Assembly: GCA_944989445.1 (NCBI GenBank)
Contig: CALYLW010000040.1
Span: 1,736,818-1,800,817 of the forward strand
Source: Ampullaceana balthica
Taxonomy: Eukaryota; Mollusca; Gastropoda; Lymnaeidae
Direction of reading: 5' to 3'
Length of the DNA: 64,000 nucleotides
Shown: one piece after another, positions 40,701-54,300 of the stretch
How positions within the stretch are numbered: the first letter of the stretch is position 1
Layout: every line of letters starts with the position of its first letter
Made by a program: the position numbers and the translations under genes
Notes under the pieces: generated by a model
Seen by the model: the letters and a program-made list of their open reading frames with translations, nothing else
Told to the model about the DNA's origin: nothing
Databases searched by the model: none

Positions 40701-41979
40701 ATGTATGGAAAATGAATTTATGAAGGCAAAGTATTCAGGCATTGACATCAATAGTGTTCTCTACCTCCAATAAGATAATATGAAGTACATATTATTAAAA
40801 GATGAAGAACAATTAAGGTACCCAATATAATTGATCATCTTGATCTTACAAAAAAAAGGTTTATGAATATATAATTTTGAAAATTTTGTATTAAATTGGA
40901 ATTGCATTTATTATTTATTTTTTTTACAATGATGAACTTTTATCTGCAACATGTGTTGTAAGTATACTGTAAATAACTTATGTCTGATATATTTCTTGAT
41001 ACTCAATGATTCATCAAGAAAGAGTTAGCAAAATAAAATCAATGAAGATGACTGAACATTTGCATTATAACTGTAATGACTTGTTGAATTATTATAAATG
41101 CTGTACACAATTTATAACATTTTATTATGATTAGGTTGGACTAGTATGTGACACTTTTAATAATTTAATAAATAGCATATGTTAAAACGTATTTTATTAA
41201 ATGAAGGCAAAATACAGGGGTGTTTTCAACCAACAATTCACAACTCACTGAGTTGTGTGGCTTTGTTGTTATTCCATTGAAAGTTAGTCCCATATAATAC
41301 TGATTAGTGTCTAAGAGGCAGAAACATGAACTCTCCTAAAGAGAATGTTTACATTTGTAATGTCATTCTGCCAGTTACATATTTAAAAATATTTAAACTA
41401 GCTTAATGTTTTTAAAGTTAAGTATGAGACACTTTCAAAAACATAATTAAACATGAATAAAACTTAGACAAAATAATATTTGTAAAGATTTGTCTCTACA
41501 ATATTTATATAAGGCCGCTTTCACTTATAAACCTGGGCTACTAATTAGGTCTAGTGATGTGCTAAAGACACTTTTTAAGAGTGCCACAATTATTTTAGTG
41601 AGTGGATAGTTGGGCAACTTAAAGTGTTGAAAATTAATTGTAGCTGAAATATTTATGGACTGAAACTATTTTCTATTGTCTACTTAAAAAAAGCAGATTC
41701 ATTAAATACAATGAGCATCATTAAAAAGGCAGGTGAGCTAAGAAAATCATTTTTAGCCATTCTGCTATTGCATTGAGCTGGGCCAACAAGCCAGTGACTG
41801 TCTGTAATGAAATTTAACGTCCAACCTCAGGTGACCATTAGACCAATGGCTACAAGAGGTTCTGAACACTTCACCCAGTTGATGAGGAAAAAATTTGACG
41901 TAGTCAAGATGAGATTCTTTCAGTGACCACAATGTTTCTTGACACAAACTTGGAGCTTTAGATCAACCAACTTATGTAA
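37711..41979. other. AT-rich 3' flank, probable long 3' UTR of the Rnd-type gene in part
   Basis: No exon, transposon end or tandem array seen over 4.2 kb, unusual for this window. The part nearest 41980 must hold the 3' UTR of the minus-strand GTPase. A minus-strand AATAAA-type signal is present near 41190, but the poly(A) site cannot be fixed from sequence. Confidence 0.45.
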
Positions 41980-42306
41980 TCACATGACGATGCAACTTTT
42001 GGCAGCTTCTTTCCTCAGCTGGACCTTGGCTTCGTTCATCCCAGTAAATCCCTTCCTCCTGCTAAAGCTCCGCTGTCGTCTGAAGTTTGGGCTGTCGCTG
42101 CTTGTGCTGCTGTTGGCGCTGCTCCCAGTGCTGCTGTTGCTGGCTGTGGTGGTGGTGCCGCTGCTGGCGCTAAATGTGCATCCATTTTTAGAACCAGCCG
42201 ATGAGAGGGCTGCAACTTCCATGACATCGTTCACACTTCGCTGTGAAGTTTTAGCTGATGTTTCTGAATACACAAGAGCTCCAATCAGTTTGGCTGTTTT
42301 TAAACC
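41980..42306 (-). CDS. Rnd-type GTPase, last coding exon with CAAX box
   Basis: 108 codons plus TGA. Acceptor CTTGACAG|GGTTTA. Begins GLKTAKLIGALVYSETSAKT. A Ser/Thr/Ala low-complexity insert of about 35 residues precedes the basic region. The end ...RKEAAKSCIVM closely resembles the KSCxxM ends of vertebrate Rnd proteins. Confidence 0.94.
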   Translation of the reverse strand, partial: GLKTAKLIGALVYSETSAKTSQRSVNDVMEVAALSSAGSKNGCTFSASSGTTTTASNSSTGSSANSSTSSDSPNFRRQRSFSRRKGFTGMNEAKVQLRKEAAKSCIVM

Positions 42307-45300
42307 CTGTCAAGGAAAGCCATTAAAAAATATTCAATTTATTGATGGATCTTTTGTCCAGGACAGGGGATCGTGACCCAATCAAAACAGCCCCGTCATA
42401 ACGGCTTCGGTCAAACGGCCCCAGACAAATTGTTGACATTTTTTAAACAAAATTTTTTTAAAATATTTTTTGCATTTTCAGCTTTTGTCAACTTTTTCAC
42501 CCTTAAAAAAAGTGGTCAAATTGTAAAATTATTTCTTGTATATTATTATTATTATAGTATTTTTCTCAACAAACAACCGTGACTTGGTACCATATCGAGT
42601 AAAATCTATTAAATTCATGCTTGTGATGTCATTGTTTCTTGTGAAATAAACCTGACACTGAATCGGTGAGTAAAAATACTAATATAATATTTGATTGTAT
42701 TTTTGACTATTAGTCATCTATTAGTCCAGGGCTGTTTTGACCGGGGTCGTTATGTCAGAGCCCATTTGTCGGGGCAGTTTTGTTGGTGAACCCAGGGGAT
42801 TTAGAATGGATCTCATGTTTAAGCACCATTTATACCAGGTATAGGAATGAGACACAGGTAACAAACTGTTTAAATTAAATTACCCAGCATACAACACATT
42901 CCTCTCTCAAATATTAAGTTACATTTTGTAAGAGCAAACGACGCATAGCAGTTACCCTTACTTTTGAATTCTGCATAAATGTGTCTATAATTTTCATAAC
43001 ACTGAGTTATTTTCATGCAGTCGATGGTGGGGAACAAAGTTGTCAATATTTATTGAGCAAACCTCTCCACAAATAAAGACAATTGGGTCTTAAATCGGAT
43101 ACTATTTTAGTTACTTTGAAACCACACATCTGTCTTTCAACATTTGAAGAATATAGATTACATAAAAAGGTTGAATATTTTATTTTGTCCCTACTAGTTA
43201 CCTGATCATATGTGACAAATGTTGGCCTGGGTTTGTCAGCAGTCATTGATTTGATCTCATGGCGCATGTCTGACTTACACCCAACTAACATGACCGGTAC
43301 ATTTGGGCACTGTTCCTTGACCTCAGGGTACCACTGAAATTAGAATAAGGGATTATATTAATATCCTGTTGGTGAATACATTTATGTATCTTTGATGTTG
43401 TACCATTAGTTATTTTTGTTGTTACTAAAAACGTGTGAGTGTATGTATATCCTTATAAGTACTTATATTGTTATTAAAATGATGGGAAATACAGAAGATA
43501 TAGAAAAAGAGCAATAATGGCACAACAAGCTTCTCAGAAACACAACAACCTTCTCTGAAACACAACAACCTTCTCAGAAACACAACAACCTTCTCTGAAA
43601 CACAACAACCTTCTCAGAAACACAACCCTCCAAGACAAACTTTTTATCTAAGTCAATAACATACATTTTAAAGATGTTTGTTAGCAATTTTGATATGGCC
43701 ATGCGTATGAAATAACTTTCCATGACCCCAGCACTATACAACCACTTTGGGATTAAAGTAGAATAGTAGCATAGAAAACAAATGATAGAAAAGTCATGCA
43801 AAGTTTTAGCCAATCATTCTTTGTATCAAGTTCAGTTAAATGTATGTAGTGGAAGGGGGAGTGGAGTATTTCGAAGATCTGGCCGAACAAATCAGCTGGG
43901 TTAAAGTAAGTTAAAGAGTATCCGAAGAAGGAACTGGATAAAAGTGTGTGCTGTAAATGTGAGGACTCACTCCATGATATCCACTTCAAAATATCAAAAA
44001 TATCAAGCGATGTACTTCTCTTTGTGTCATTTATTTGCTCAAAGAGACTAAACAATTGTCAAATATGAATACATGTAATAGACTATCAAATCGATTCATG
44101 TTGTACCTTTGAGACCACGTCTTCCATAGACTCAGGCTTGTCTATTGCAAAACAAATAATGACAAGGTCTCCATCGCTGTAGGATAGTGGACGAACTCTG
44201 TCATAGCCAACATCACCTGAAAACAATAAACAGGAATGTTTATTGAAAATATTAAAGTATATATACTTTATATTAATAGGTGAAGTAAAATTTAAGACAT
44301 AAAATTTATCCTTGGCTTCTCCAGTGTGATTACCTAACAGTCAATATTCCAATAACATCCAAAGATGGTTGCCATGAGATATAACAATAGGCCAGATAGT
44401 AAATATCCCATTAACATCAACAGATGGTTGTCAGGTTACTTAACAATAGGCAACCAACAGAAAGTTGAGAAGTGCCACTTGTCTGTCACAAGAATCCTTG
44501 AAGACGTTTTGAGCAGCCCAGTGATAGTGATAGCATGACACCTGTAAGTGGCCGGGGAGGAGAGCAACTTGTAGATAACATTATCTTACCCCCAATAGCA
44601 ATCTTCATCTTATGAACATTTTTATTTTAGACATTGAACTTTTTACATTTGACCTTTAACATTTAGGGTTTTGTTGTGTTTTTATTTTCGAGGAAGTGAT
44701 CGTTTTGAGATAAAAATATAGGTCAGTGACAACTGACAACTTCTACTGGGGCAGGGGGGTGGGTCAGTGACAACTGACAACTTCTACTGGGGCAGGGAGG
44801 TGGGTCAGTGACAACTGACAACTTCTACTGGGTCAGGGATGTAGGACAGTGACAACTGACAACTTCTACTGGGGCAGGGATGTAGGTCAGTGACAACTTC
44901 TACTGGGTCAGGGATGTAGGTCATTGACAAATGACAACTTCTACTGGTATAGGGATGTAGGTCAGTGACAACTGACAACTTCTACTGGGTCAGGGATGTA
45001 GGGTCAGTGACAACTGACAACTTCTACTGGGGCAGGGAGGTGGTGCCGAGTAAACGCATGGTATTACGGATTGAGAACATGTTTCATAAAAATAGTGTAT
45101 TGTATCAAATGGTTATACATGTATTACATTTGTTAATTCTAACCACTCATCAATTAATGACATCATCTAACATAACACTTGTCAATTGTATCAAGTCATT
45201 ACGCACTGACGTCACTTGGTCATCAGATCAATGGTCGTCATCACTTGAGCTGGCAGCATTATTAGTTTTAAACCCCCCCCCCTTCCCCACCGCCAGATGC

Positions 45301-48300
45301 GATCCGTAAAAAGTTCAGCATTTTTAAGTACGGAGTGCAAATAGTGATGTGACGTTGATCAGTTTTGCTGACCCGCGGGAATGAACAGTTTGGGAAGCAC
45401 TGAAAGAAAAATCACGGCCCATCAGATACAAGGGCTGTCGTTCCTATAACGTAGGAACTACTGTTAAATTTGGACATGAGGGTTTAATGTTGTCATTACC
45501 CTTGGGGAATAAAGAATCAAGAGGAATACTGTGGCCTGCAGCGCTGCTGAATTTCTCTGTACGCACTAGACGTGTTTCAATGTACGCACTAGACGTGTTT
45601 CAATGTACGCACTAGACGTGTTTCAATGTACGCACTAGACGTGTTTCAATGTACGCACTAGACGTGTTTCAATGTACGCACTAGACGTGTTTCAATGTAC
45701 GCACTAGACGTGTTTCAATGTACGCACTAGACGTGTTTCAATGTACGCACTAGACGTGTTTCAATGTACGCACTAGACGTGTTTCAATGTACGCACTAGA
45801 CGTGTTTCAATGTACGCACTAGACGTGTTTCAATGTACGCACTAGACGTGTTTGAATGTACGCACTAGACGTGTTTGAATGTACGCACTAGACGTGTTTC
45901 AATGTACGCACTAGATGTGTTTCAATGTACGCACTAGACGTGTTTCAATGTACGCACTAGACGTGTTTGAATGTACGCACTAGACGTGTTTCAATGTACG
46001 CACTAGACGTGTTTCAACTACACGTGTGTCGCAATGTCTTAATGAAACTTTGGGCTCCTGTTATGTGGATAATTAGGTTACATGGAATCTGTGTTTGTTG
46101 CAAAAAAACACACATGCCCAATTGATCATTTTTTGTTAGATATTGATATTAATATCAAGGACAAAAAGATCGCATCATTATCTTTATTCCAAGCTTGTAC
46201 ACAACAAATCATCTTGATTATGGCATTTTATTTCTCGTCTGTTTGCATATTATGATTAAATGGTTAACACAGTCGGCATAAGGATCAGTGATCTCAGTTG
46301 GGTTAGTGTGGGCCAGGGTAGTGCTGGCCAGGGTTAGTGCGGGCCAGGGCGTTTCAACTGTTTTTTCCGACACTTTCCACGAAAAATGAGCAGTTGGCAC
46401 CAAATGCCACCATTCAATATTTTAAAAAAAAACTATGTGCCACCAGGGCGCGCCACCATCTTCACACTCCCTTCTTGCACCACTGAAAAGAAAAAGCCCC
46501 CCTCCCCCCGTGGGGATGCAACCCACCTTCCTTCACCACTGCCCTATAGTCATACAGTAAAGATGGTGATAGCTTAGGATCAAGGTGAAAAGAAGCGTGT
46601 ATCAACTTGACAATAATCTTACACGGTGTCCTGTTCACCCCAGGAGACATACACGGCTAATTATAGAACCAAAGTGCTGAGACAGAGATACGGTGTTTCT
46701 TAAACTAGCCCTTTAATCCCCCTGGACATTAGGTGTGTGTAAGTGTAAAGGGGGGGAGGGAGGGGCGGGGGTCCTACACATTGTGATAGCGGTTCTCTCA
46801 CTGTAACTCGCGATACACGCCATCTAAACCTGTTATTGTGGATATTTCAGAAGAAAGGTCGTGTCCCCCCCCAGTAACCTAAATTTGTCTTTGAATTGAG
46901 ATGGGAAGTGGATGGGAAGGGTGGAAGATGGGGAGGATGGTGAGGGAGGGAGGGTGGGTGAGGGTTGGAGGGGTGGTGTGGTACTTGGTCGACAATGTAC
47001 TCTGGTTCGTCCACATGTTACTGTTTTATTTTATCGTTTGTTTACAATTTTATCTACAAAGCAACTGACTGAATGTTTTCCAGTTTCCCCAGTTAGATAA
47101 ATTATGTACTTATATCTATTAACCCATTCTGTATCACAAATCTTGATGGCATGTTATCCAATTAGATCGATTATGTAAATCAAGGCACCTAGTTAAATGA
47201 AGGCAAAATAAAAACCCAAACAAGTCGAAACGTATAGCTAACTACGTTATTCACATGCTGTGACAAATACATAAAGAACAGAAAAAAGAATGCTTCGGGG
47301 TGTTTGGCATTAAGTTAAGCAGAAGGGGAAAAGAAGGGGGGGGGCGTACGAAGAAAATATGTGTAAATTATTTAAAACTGCCTGCAGGTTTAAAGGTCAG
47401 GCATGAAGATAATTTTCTGACATGCCACTTTGGCTTGAGCATCTCCGCACTTGAAAAGCCCTGGCTAAACCAGACAGGACGAACATCCGGCACGCCATCT
47501 TTGAGTGGCCCTAAACCCTTTCAAATCAGACAAGAAAAACTTGTTCTGTGCAGGGCTGGATGACATCCGTATCGTGACAGCAGCTTCTCGTTCACAATCA
47601 TGACGTCACCAACCGACAAACAGCATTCATGGAACTATCCCAAATCGATATAACGGGTTAGGATTGCCATTCGTGACGGATATATCGGGACCGTCTCCCG
47701 TTATGAATGTCCCTTGTCCCGACATCCCGAGAAGTCCCCATTTTGTCTTGATTTTTAAATCCCTTATATTAACTTCGCGGCCGTCTCTGTCTGTCTGTCG
47801 TCATCTCATCATCTCTCTCATCATCTCATGGGCTGAGCGGGCGGAAAAAGAAAAGTCAAAATGACCCACTTCCAGTGATCCGATCGAGCTGAAATTTGGC
47901 ACACGGACCCAAATCACCTAACAATGCATCGTATCAAAATTTCAGATCGATCGATCGTACCGTAATTAAATTAATGCATTTTTAGTTTATCCTTATATGA
48001 GGTATGTAATTCATATTCACTGTTTGTTATTGTTTTTTTCTCCCACTTCCACGTGAGTTTGAGTTTACGCCGACCGTCGTGTTGACGCCGACCGTCGTGC
48101 CGAAACCCCCTCACATCCCACCCCCATTTATTAAAGACAAGGGACATCACTCGGTGTCAGTCTGTAAATGTTTGAAAATAATCAATACTGTTAGTTATGT
48201 CTCATATATAAGGGATTTATAGTCAAAAACTTTGTTTTTACGGGTTTGTTTTATTAAATCCCTTATATTAACTTCGCGGCCGTCTCTGTCTGTCGTCATC

Positions 48301-51300
48301 TCATCATCTCTCTCATGGGAAGGGCGGGCGGAAAAAGAAAAGTCGAAAATGACCCACTTCCAGTGATCCGATCGAGCTGAAATTTGGCACACGGACCCGA
48401 CTTACCTAACAATGCATCGTATCAAAATTTCAGATCGATCGAACGTACCGTAATTAAATTAATGCATTTTTAGTTTATCCTTATATGAGGTATGTAATTC
48501 AAATTCACTATTTGTTATTGTTTTTTTCTTCCACTTCCACGTGAGTTTGAGTTGACGCCAACCGTCGTGTTGACGCCGACCGTCGTGCCGACACCCCCTC
48601 ACATCCCACCCCCATTTATTAAAGACAAGGGACATCACTCGGTGTCAGTCTGTAAATGTTTGAAAATAATCAATACTGTTAGTTATGTCTCATATATAAG
48701 GGATTTATAGTCAAAAACTTTGTTTTTGCGTGTTTGCTAAATTACACGCTTTTATTTAAGTCACACTGTTTGTATGTTGTATCCATCCATCCTTCCTTCA
48801 AATCTTGTAACGTAAAATTAAACCACTTCTGATGGTCCTAGAGATATCAAAATTTTACCACATATAGATCGTGGATGACAATGCATTGTATCAAAATTTC
48901 AGATCGATCGAATGTACCGTAATTAAATTAATCAATTTTTAGTTTATCTCTATTTATAACTATTTAGAATGTATAGTCGTCTGCTAGAGTTGACCTCCAC
49001 GGCTCACTGGTTTCACTCCAGCCCTGGTTTACCGAATTCCCGTGTTTACATCAAGGGCAGGGGAGATCAGCGCGTTTCAGTCTGTATATGTTTGTAAATA
49101 AAAGCGTGTCCTTTTTAAAAAAAATATTTTTTTTACATTTTACTTATTCCCATATAAAGTTACGAGTTTGGCTCAAGTACTGAAATATCTACACGGTGAC
49201 TTACAATGTGTTTGATGAAAACGTACAAGAGAATGAAAAACAAACTTGCTGAAAAAGGTGAAATCTTCCCTAAAATATGGTGTACCAACTACTTCTGCCG
49301 CAACAAGTTTCATGTGGTTGTGTTTAAGTAATTATATTAAATAATATTTTTTACTTCATTTCTACACCCCCATCTCAACGAGGTCATAGCCAGATATGGC
49401 AAGTCTATTAATAGATCACGTTAAAAAAACCAGTCAGCCCACCAAACCCATGCCAGCCGTATTTTCCTGTTAAACATTGCCTCCAATGTTTGTTTCGTTA
49501 TGGGGGCACGAGCTGAAACACCACCAAAGTTTTTATAGAATTTATTTATATTTTAAACCGTTTGGCTGATTGCCCATGACCCCCACCCCTATAACCGCTC
49601 ACGGAACCTGCAGCCACCATTGTTGAGTAACAGGTAGACAACGTGTCAAGACCCATCACTCCAACAGTTCTCCACAACATCATCTCCCTTACGTTATTAC
49701 AAGGGCTCTTAAAATGTCGCCACGACCGAACGGTTTGTGCACCTTTGGTGTGAGCTTTCACCTCTAGCTTTGTGTTTGCGATAAAATTATCGTGTACATA
49801 AGATATGTCATAATCCTCCATGGACAAGTGATAGTGGCATTCTCTCAAGCCATCAATGATATCAAGCCGAGGGAGTCCTGTGTTTAACTGAGAGGCAAAT
49901 ATTGGGCCAGTGACGACACAAGAGCTCTACCTAACAGAGGCTCGAAGTGACTTGAAGACAATCTTGAATGGGGCCCATTTAGAAACATTTCATACGAATA
50001 CCGGGTTATTTTATAAGTGATTCACAGTCTTTTGGATAATCAACATTTAATTTAAATAACTGTGAATTATGAAATGTTACACTTTAATATTTAAAGATTT
50101 ATCATCTTTAAGTCAAGGAGTGAGAACCTCTAGCACAAGGTGATTTTCTCATTCACCTATTCACTTGCGCGCCATGTGAGATGTGAACGACGTTTTAAGT
50201 TGAGGGTATATTTGTTAAGCGACCAGACCAGAAACTCGACGGTGTAAGTAAAGATAGAAACGAATTTTTATTCCAGACAGAGGTGCAGTGTAGACACACC
50301 AAGCATTACTCTAACACAGTGATCCTCAAACTTATTCCAGACAGAGGTGCGGTGTAGACACACCAAGTATTACTCTAACACAGTGATCCTCAAACTTATT
50401 CCAGACAGAGGTGCAGTGTAGACACACCAAGTATTACTCTAACACAGTGATCCTCAAACTTATTCCAGTCAGAGGTGCAATGTAGACACATCAAGCATTA
50501 CTCTATAACAGAAGTGCGGCTAAAGCTGTTTTCCCACTCTAGACTCATCCAAGATTTCCAACGTGGCTTAATAAAAGAGTAACAACGATACGTCTTATTG
50601 ACAGAGTAACGATACGTCTTACTGAAAGTAACACCAAGTTGTCTTACTAATAGAATAACACCAAGGTGATATTTTGAGAGTAATGACAGTGTCTAGCGAA
50701 CACGGTTGTGGAGATACTAAACGATTAGTTGTCCCGCCCTGTAATGCCGTTTGGAGAGAGAGAGAGATAGAGAAAACCCTCTTCATTGGTGTTTCACTGA
50801 AAGCACGCCGTCAGATCCTCTTCCTATCATAAACACAAGCCGAGATAATGTAGCCCCTCACAGCCCCCCCCCCACTGACAGTAATATGTTCACATATTCG
50901 TGTCATGGTCATGGTGCACAAAGAGAAACAAAGCTCAAAAATACACAGCTCAAGCAAGATAACTGATTTATTATTACTTTCATAATAATTTTGGTTTTCT
51001 TTCGGAGGCAGTACCAGGACAATGTTTTCTGAGAATTCTAATATTTATTTAAATTGTAACATCATTGTAACATGCAAGGGACTTAAGGAAAACGTATGGC
51101 TGTCTACAAGAATTAATTTCAAGATAAAAACATATATATATATAAAACTAGACATAAACTCAACGACCTACAAGATGAAGCTAATCGATTCCTAGTTGTT
51201 CCTGTATTCTGCATGCCGCACGTTTTTATCACATTTGAAAGTTAAAATAGATCTCTCACCCCCAGCCCCACCCAAAACCCCCTTCCGGTTGTATATCGCA

Positions 51301-54300
51301 CAACTAGGCTTACGCTATTTAAAAAAACAAATAACAGACGATCTACAAAACCCCAACAAATGCTCTAACTTGACCCCGTGACTCCACACTCTTCCTTATA
51401 AGATTATCTTTGTTATCCACACAGAGGACCCATGCAAGAGTCGGATACTACATGATGTAAAACAAGTCTGAAGTCAAGGGACTTGGGTAAGTACCACCGA
51501 TCATGACAATGGCAATGTTACATCTTCAGTCATGCTGGGTGAACCCTGACAGCATCGGTCGTGAGTTTTTTGTTGTCTCTGAGAGTGTCAGTTTCATCAC
51601 GCCAGCCTCTCACGGTTGTCTGAGTTCTTCCATCCGGGCAGTTGTATGCTGTAGTGAGGGAGTTCTCACGGTTGTCGGGTCATATCTGGCGGACCGACTT
51701 CTTTACCCGAATCATTAACGGGCATGTCTTTGTGTGTGTGTGTGTGGGAAACGTTGGTGAGGCGAGAACAGCTGACACTGAGCGTAACACAGACCACACA
51801 TACACACACGTGAAAACTATTGACACATCACCGGGTTTTTGTACTCTCTTCCCCGAAAGAAAGAATTTCTAAACAGTGTTTCACCTCTGCACTCTTCAGA
51901 CGAAATATTTATCATTTGCAATGACAACAAGAACATTGGAAATAAACATAGGCCTGAACATTTGAAACATAGACAAGGGCATTAGAGACATAGACACGAA
52001 CAAAAGAAAAAGACATTCCAGGTACAGTCATGGACATACCAAACTAGACAGTTGCAACTTGTATCGGTGCTGACTTTTTCATGTATTATTTAACATGTGA
52101 TAGTTTCGGAAAACAATCTCTTTATTTGTTTCATAAAACTAACATCTTCTTGGATATGATCATTTCTTACACAGCACTTGTGTCCAAGCAGATCTTGCCT
52201 ACTGAACACGTTCTAAACTCTTTTTGAAGAGCAATTACCTCTGATGTATCGTAAATGATTCTTTATTGTCTTTAATTTTCCTTACGAATGGGGCAAACTG
52301 TTCCATACTTTGGCCAATTTTGGAAATGGCGATTAAAGAGAAGAAGAAAAAAATATTTGGGGTAGGTTGTAAACAAAAATTTAAAAAAGTTGCAGCCGAA
52401 GAAAGTTTTATAGCCATGGACTTGGATGCGATGCGAGGTAACGGGGTTACAACTTGGTGGGAACTGGGGGGTAAATAGGAGGCAGTTTGCTACGATATTT
52501 GAAAACACATGCGTTCATGGCTGCTGCATGGTTATGGCTGCTGGCGTTTATATGGCGGTGGTGTTATGGTCTGGTGTTGGGGGGATGTTGAGTGATGGTG
52601 CTAGAAGGTGGCGATGTGGAATTAGAGTTTAATATTGTGTCTGGTTAATAATATGATGTGCACGTGCTTTCTATTGTTTATGGTGGAATGTGCATTTAGT
52701 GGGGGGGGGGTGGTGGTCGATGCACTTTTTGTTCGGGAGTACTTTATAGGGACACAACATTATTCAACATGAAAGTCCTGGTACTTTATAGGGACACAAC
52801 ATTATTCACACGAAAGTCCTGGTACTTTATAGGGACACAACATTATTCTACACGAAAGTCCTGGTACTTTATAGGGACACAACATTATTCAGCTCGCAAG
52901 TCGAAGTACTTTATAGGGACACAACATTATTCACCACGAAAGTACTGGTACTTTATAGCGGCGACACAACATTATTCAGCTCGCAAGTCGAAGTACTTTA
53001 TAGGGACACATTATTCACCACGCAAGTTCTGCCAAAATGTGTGCATCACGTATCGTGCAACTGGTGGTTCACAAGTCGATACACTCATCTAATCTGACCA
53101 GCTAATCTCGTCATCACATACACGACATACTGGCACGATCACTTGGTCTTGGACTCATGATGTTGTTTGTTGTAATGATTGGTGTTATGTTAGAAATGAT
53201 TGTTGGAGGGGGGGGTGGGTGGGGTGGTAATAGTGTCCGTAGATTTCACTATACACAGTAATATGCAATGGTCCAATCATAATTTTAAAGTCAATATTTT
53301 ATTTGGGGGGGGGTATATTTTTGAGAGGTTCTAAAACATAAGGAATAAATAAGTATTCGTCTTAGATCTCAAAACTCAAAATGAACTTAACTGAAAGTTT
53401 CCCAAAAGAAATTTTGTGATTCGTTCACTGAACGTAAAAATTTCGTAAAATGTGGGTATTCAATTTTTTGAAAAGCCAGATCGCAAGGCTCACACCAAAG
53501 TACACTGCAGTACTTGCTGCCGCCCTTTGTGTGAGAATCCCTGTCTCAGCCAAGACGTTTCCACTTGCCAAAAATAAGGAGTCACCAAAAAATTCAAGAT
53601 AGGGAAAAGGCAATCTAATCATATAGTTACAAGATGCTTCAAATCCTGGCATAGCATTTAATAACTGAAGGTTTAGCCAGGGAATTACCCAAAAGATAAG
53701 AATTTACTTTTTATATTTTATTTTATTTATATTTTTTATTTTAAAACATTCCGTTAAAATTTGCCAAGTAGGTTTGCCAGAGGACATGTGCAGGTGGATG
53801 GGGACAGGAAGCTCGGTGGAAGAAAGGGGGAGGTGTGTGGCGGTTATCTATCAATTCTGCGCATATGTATTGGACTAAGAAAATAAACATAAAGTTATGA
53901 TTTTTTTAAAACTAAAATTCAAGAGTGGTTTGGGGGAGGGGCAGACTACATCTAAAATTAGAATACGATAAGACGAGAATTTATCATCTGAAAACAATAT
54001 TATCGTTATGTACCCCAAGCTGTAAACAAAATTTTCCAATAGTTGTGTAACTGTAACAAATTTTATTATATTGGGCTTGAGCCAACTTGTAGGGCAAGAT
54101 GACATCTTAATGAATTCGAAGACTTTAAAGTTCGGGAAAAATAAATGGGCAAACAATTTACAAACAACTGTATTTAATTTAAAAACAATTGTATTTATTA
54201 TTAAGTACAAAGACTTGTTATTTGAGAAAGGTTTAGTTTTTCTTTCAAAATTGAATTTTACGCTAATAAAACATTTAATAAAGATCTTCCAGATGATCAC

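Noticed and set aside
41939..42376. 145-codon plus-strand frame
   Set aside because: Antisense shadow of the last Rnd-type exon.
52769..53092. 107-codon frame with repeated Tyr/Phe/Ile motif
   Set aside because: It is the 41-42-bp tandem repeat read through.
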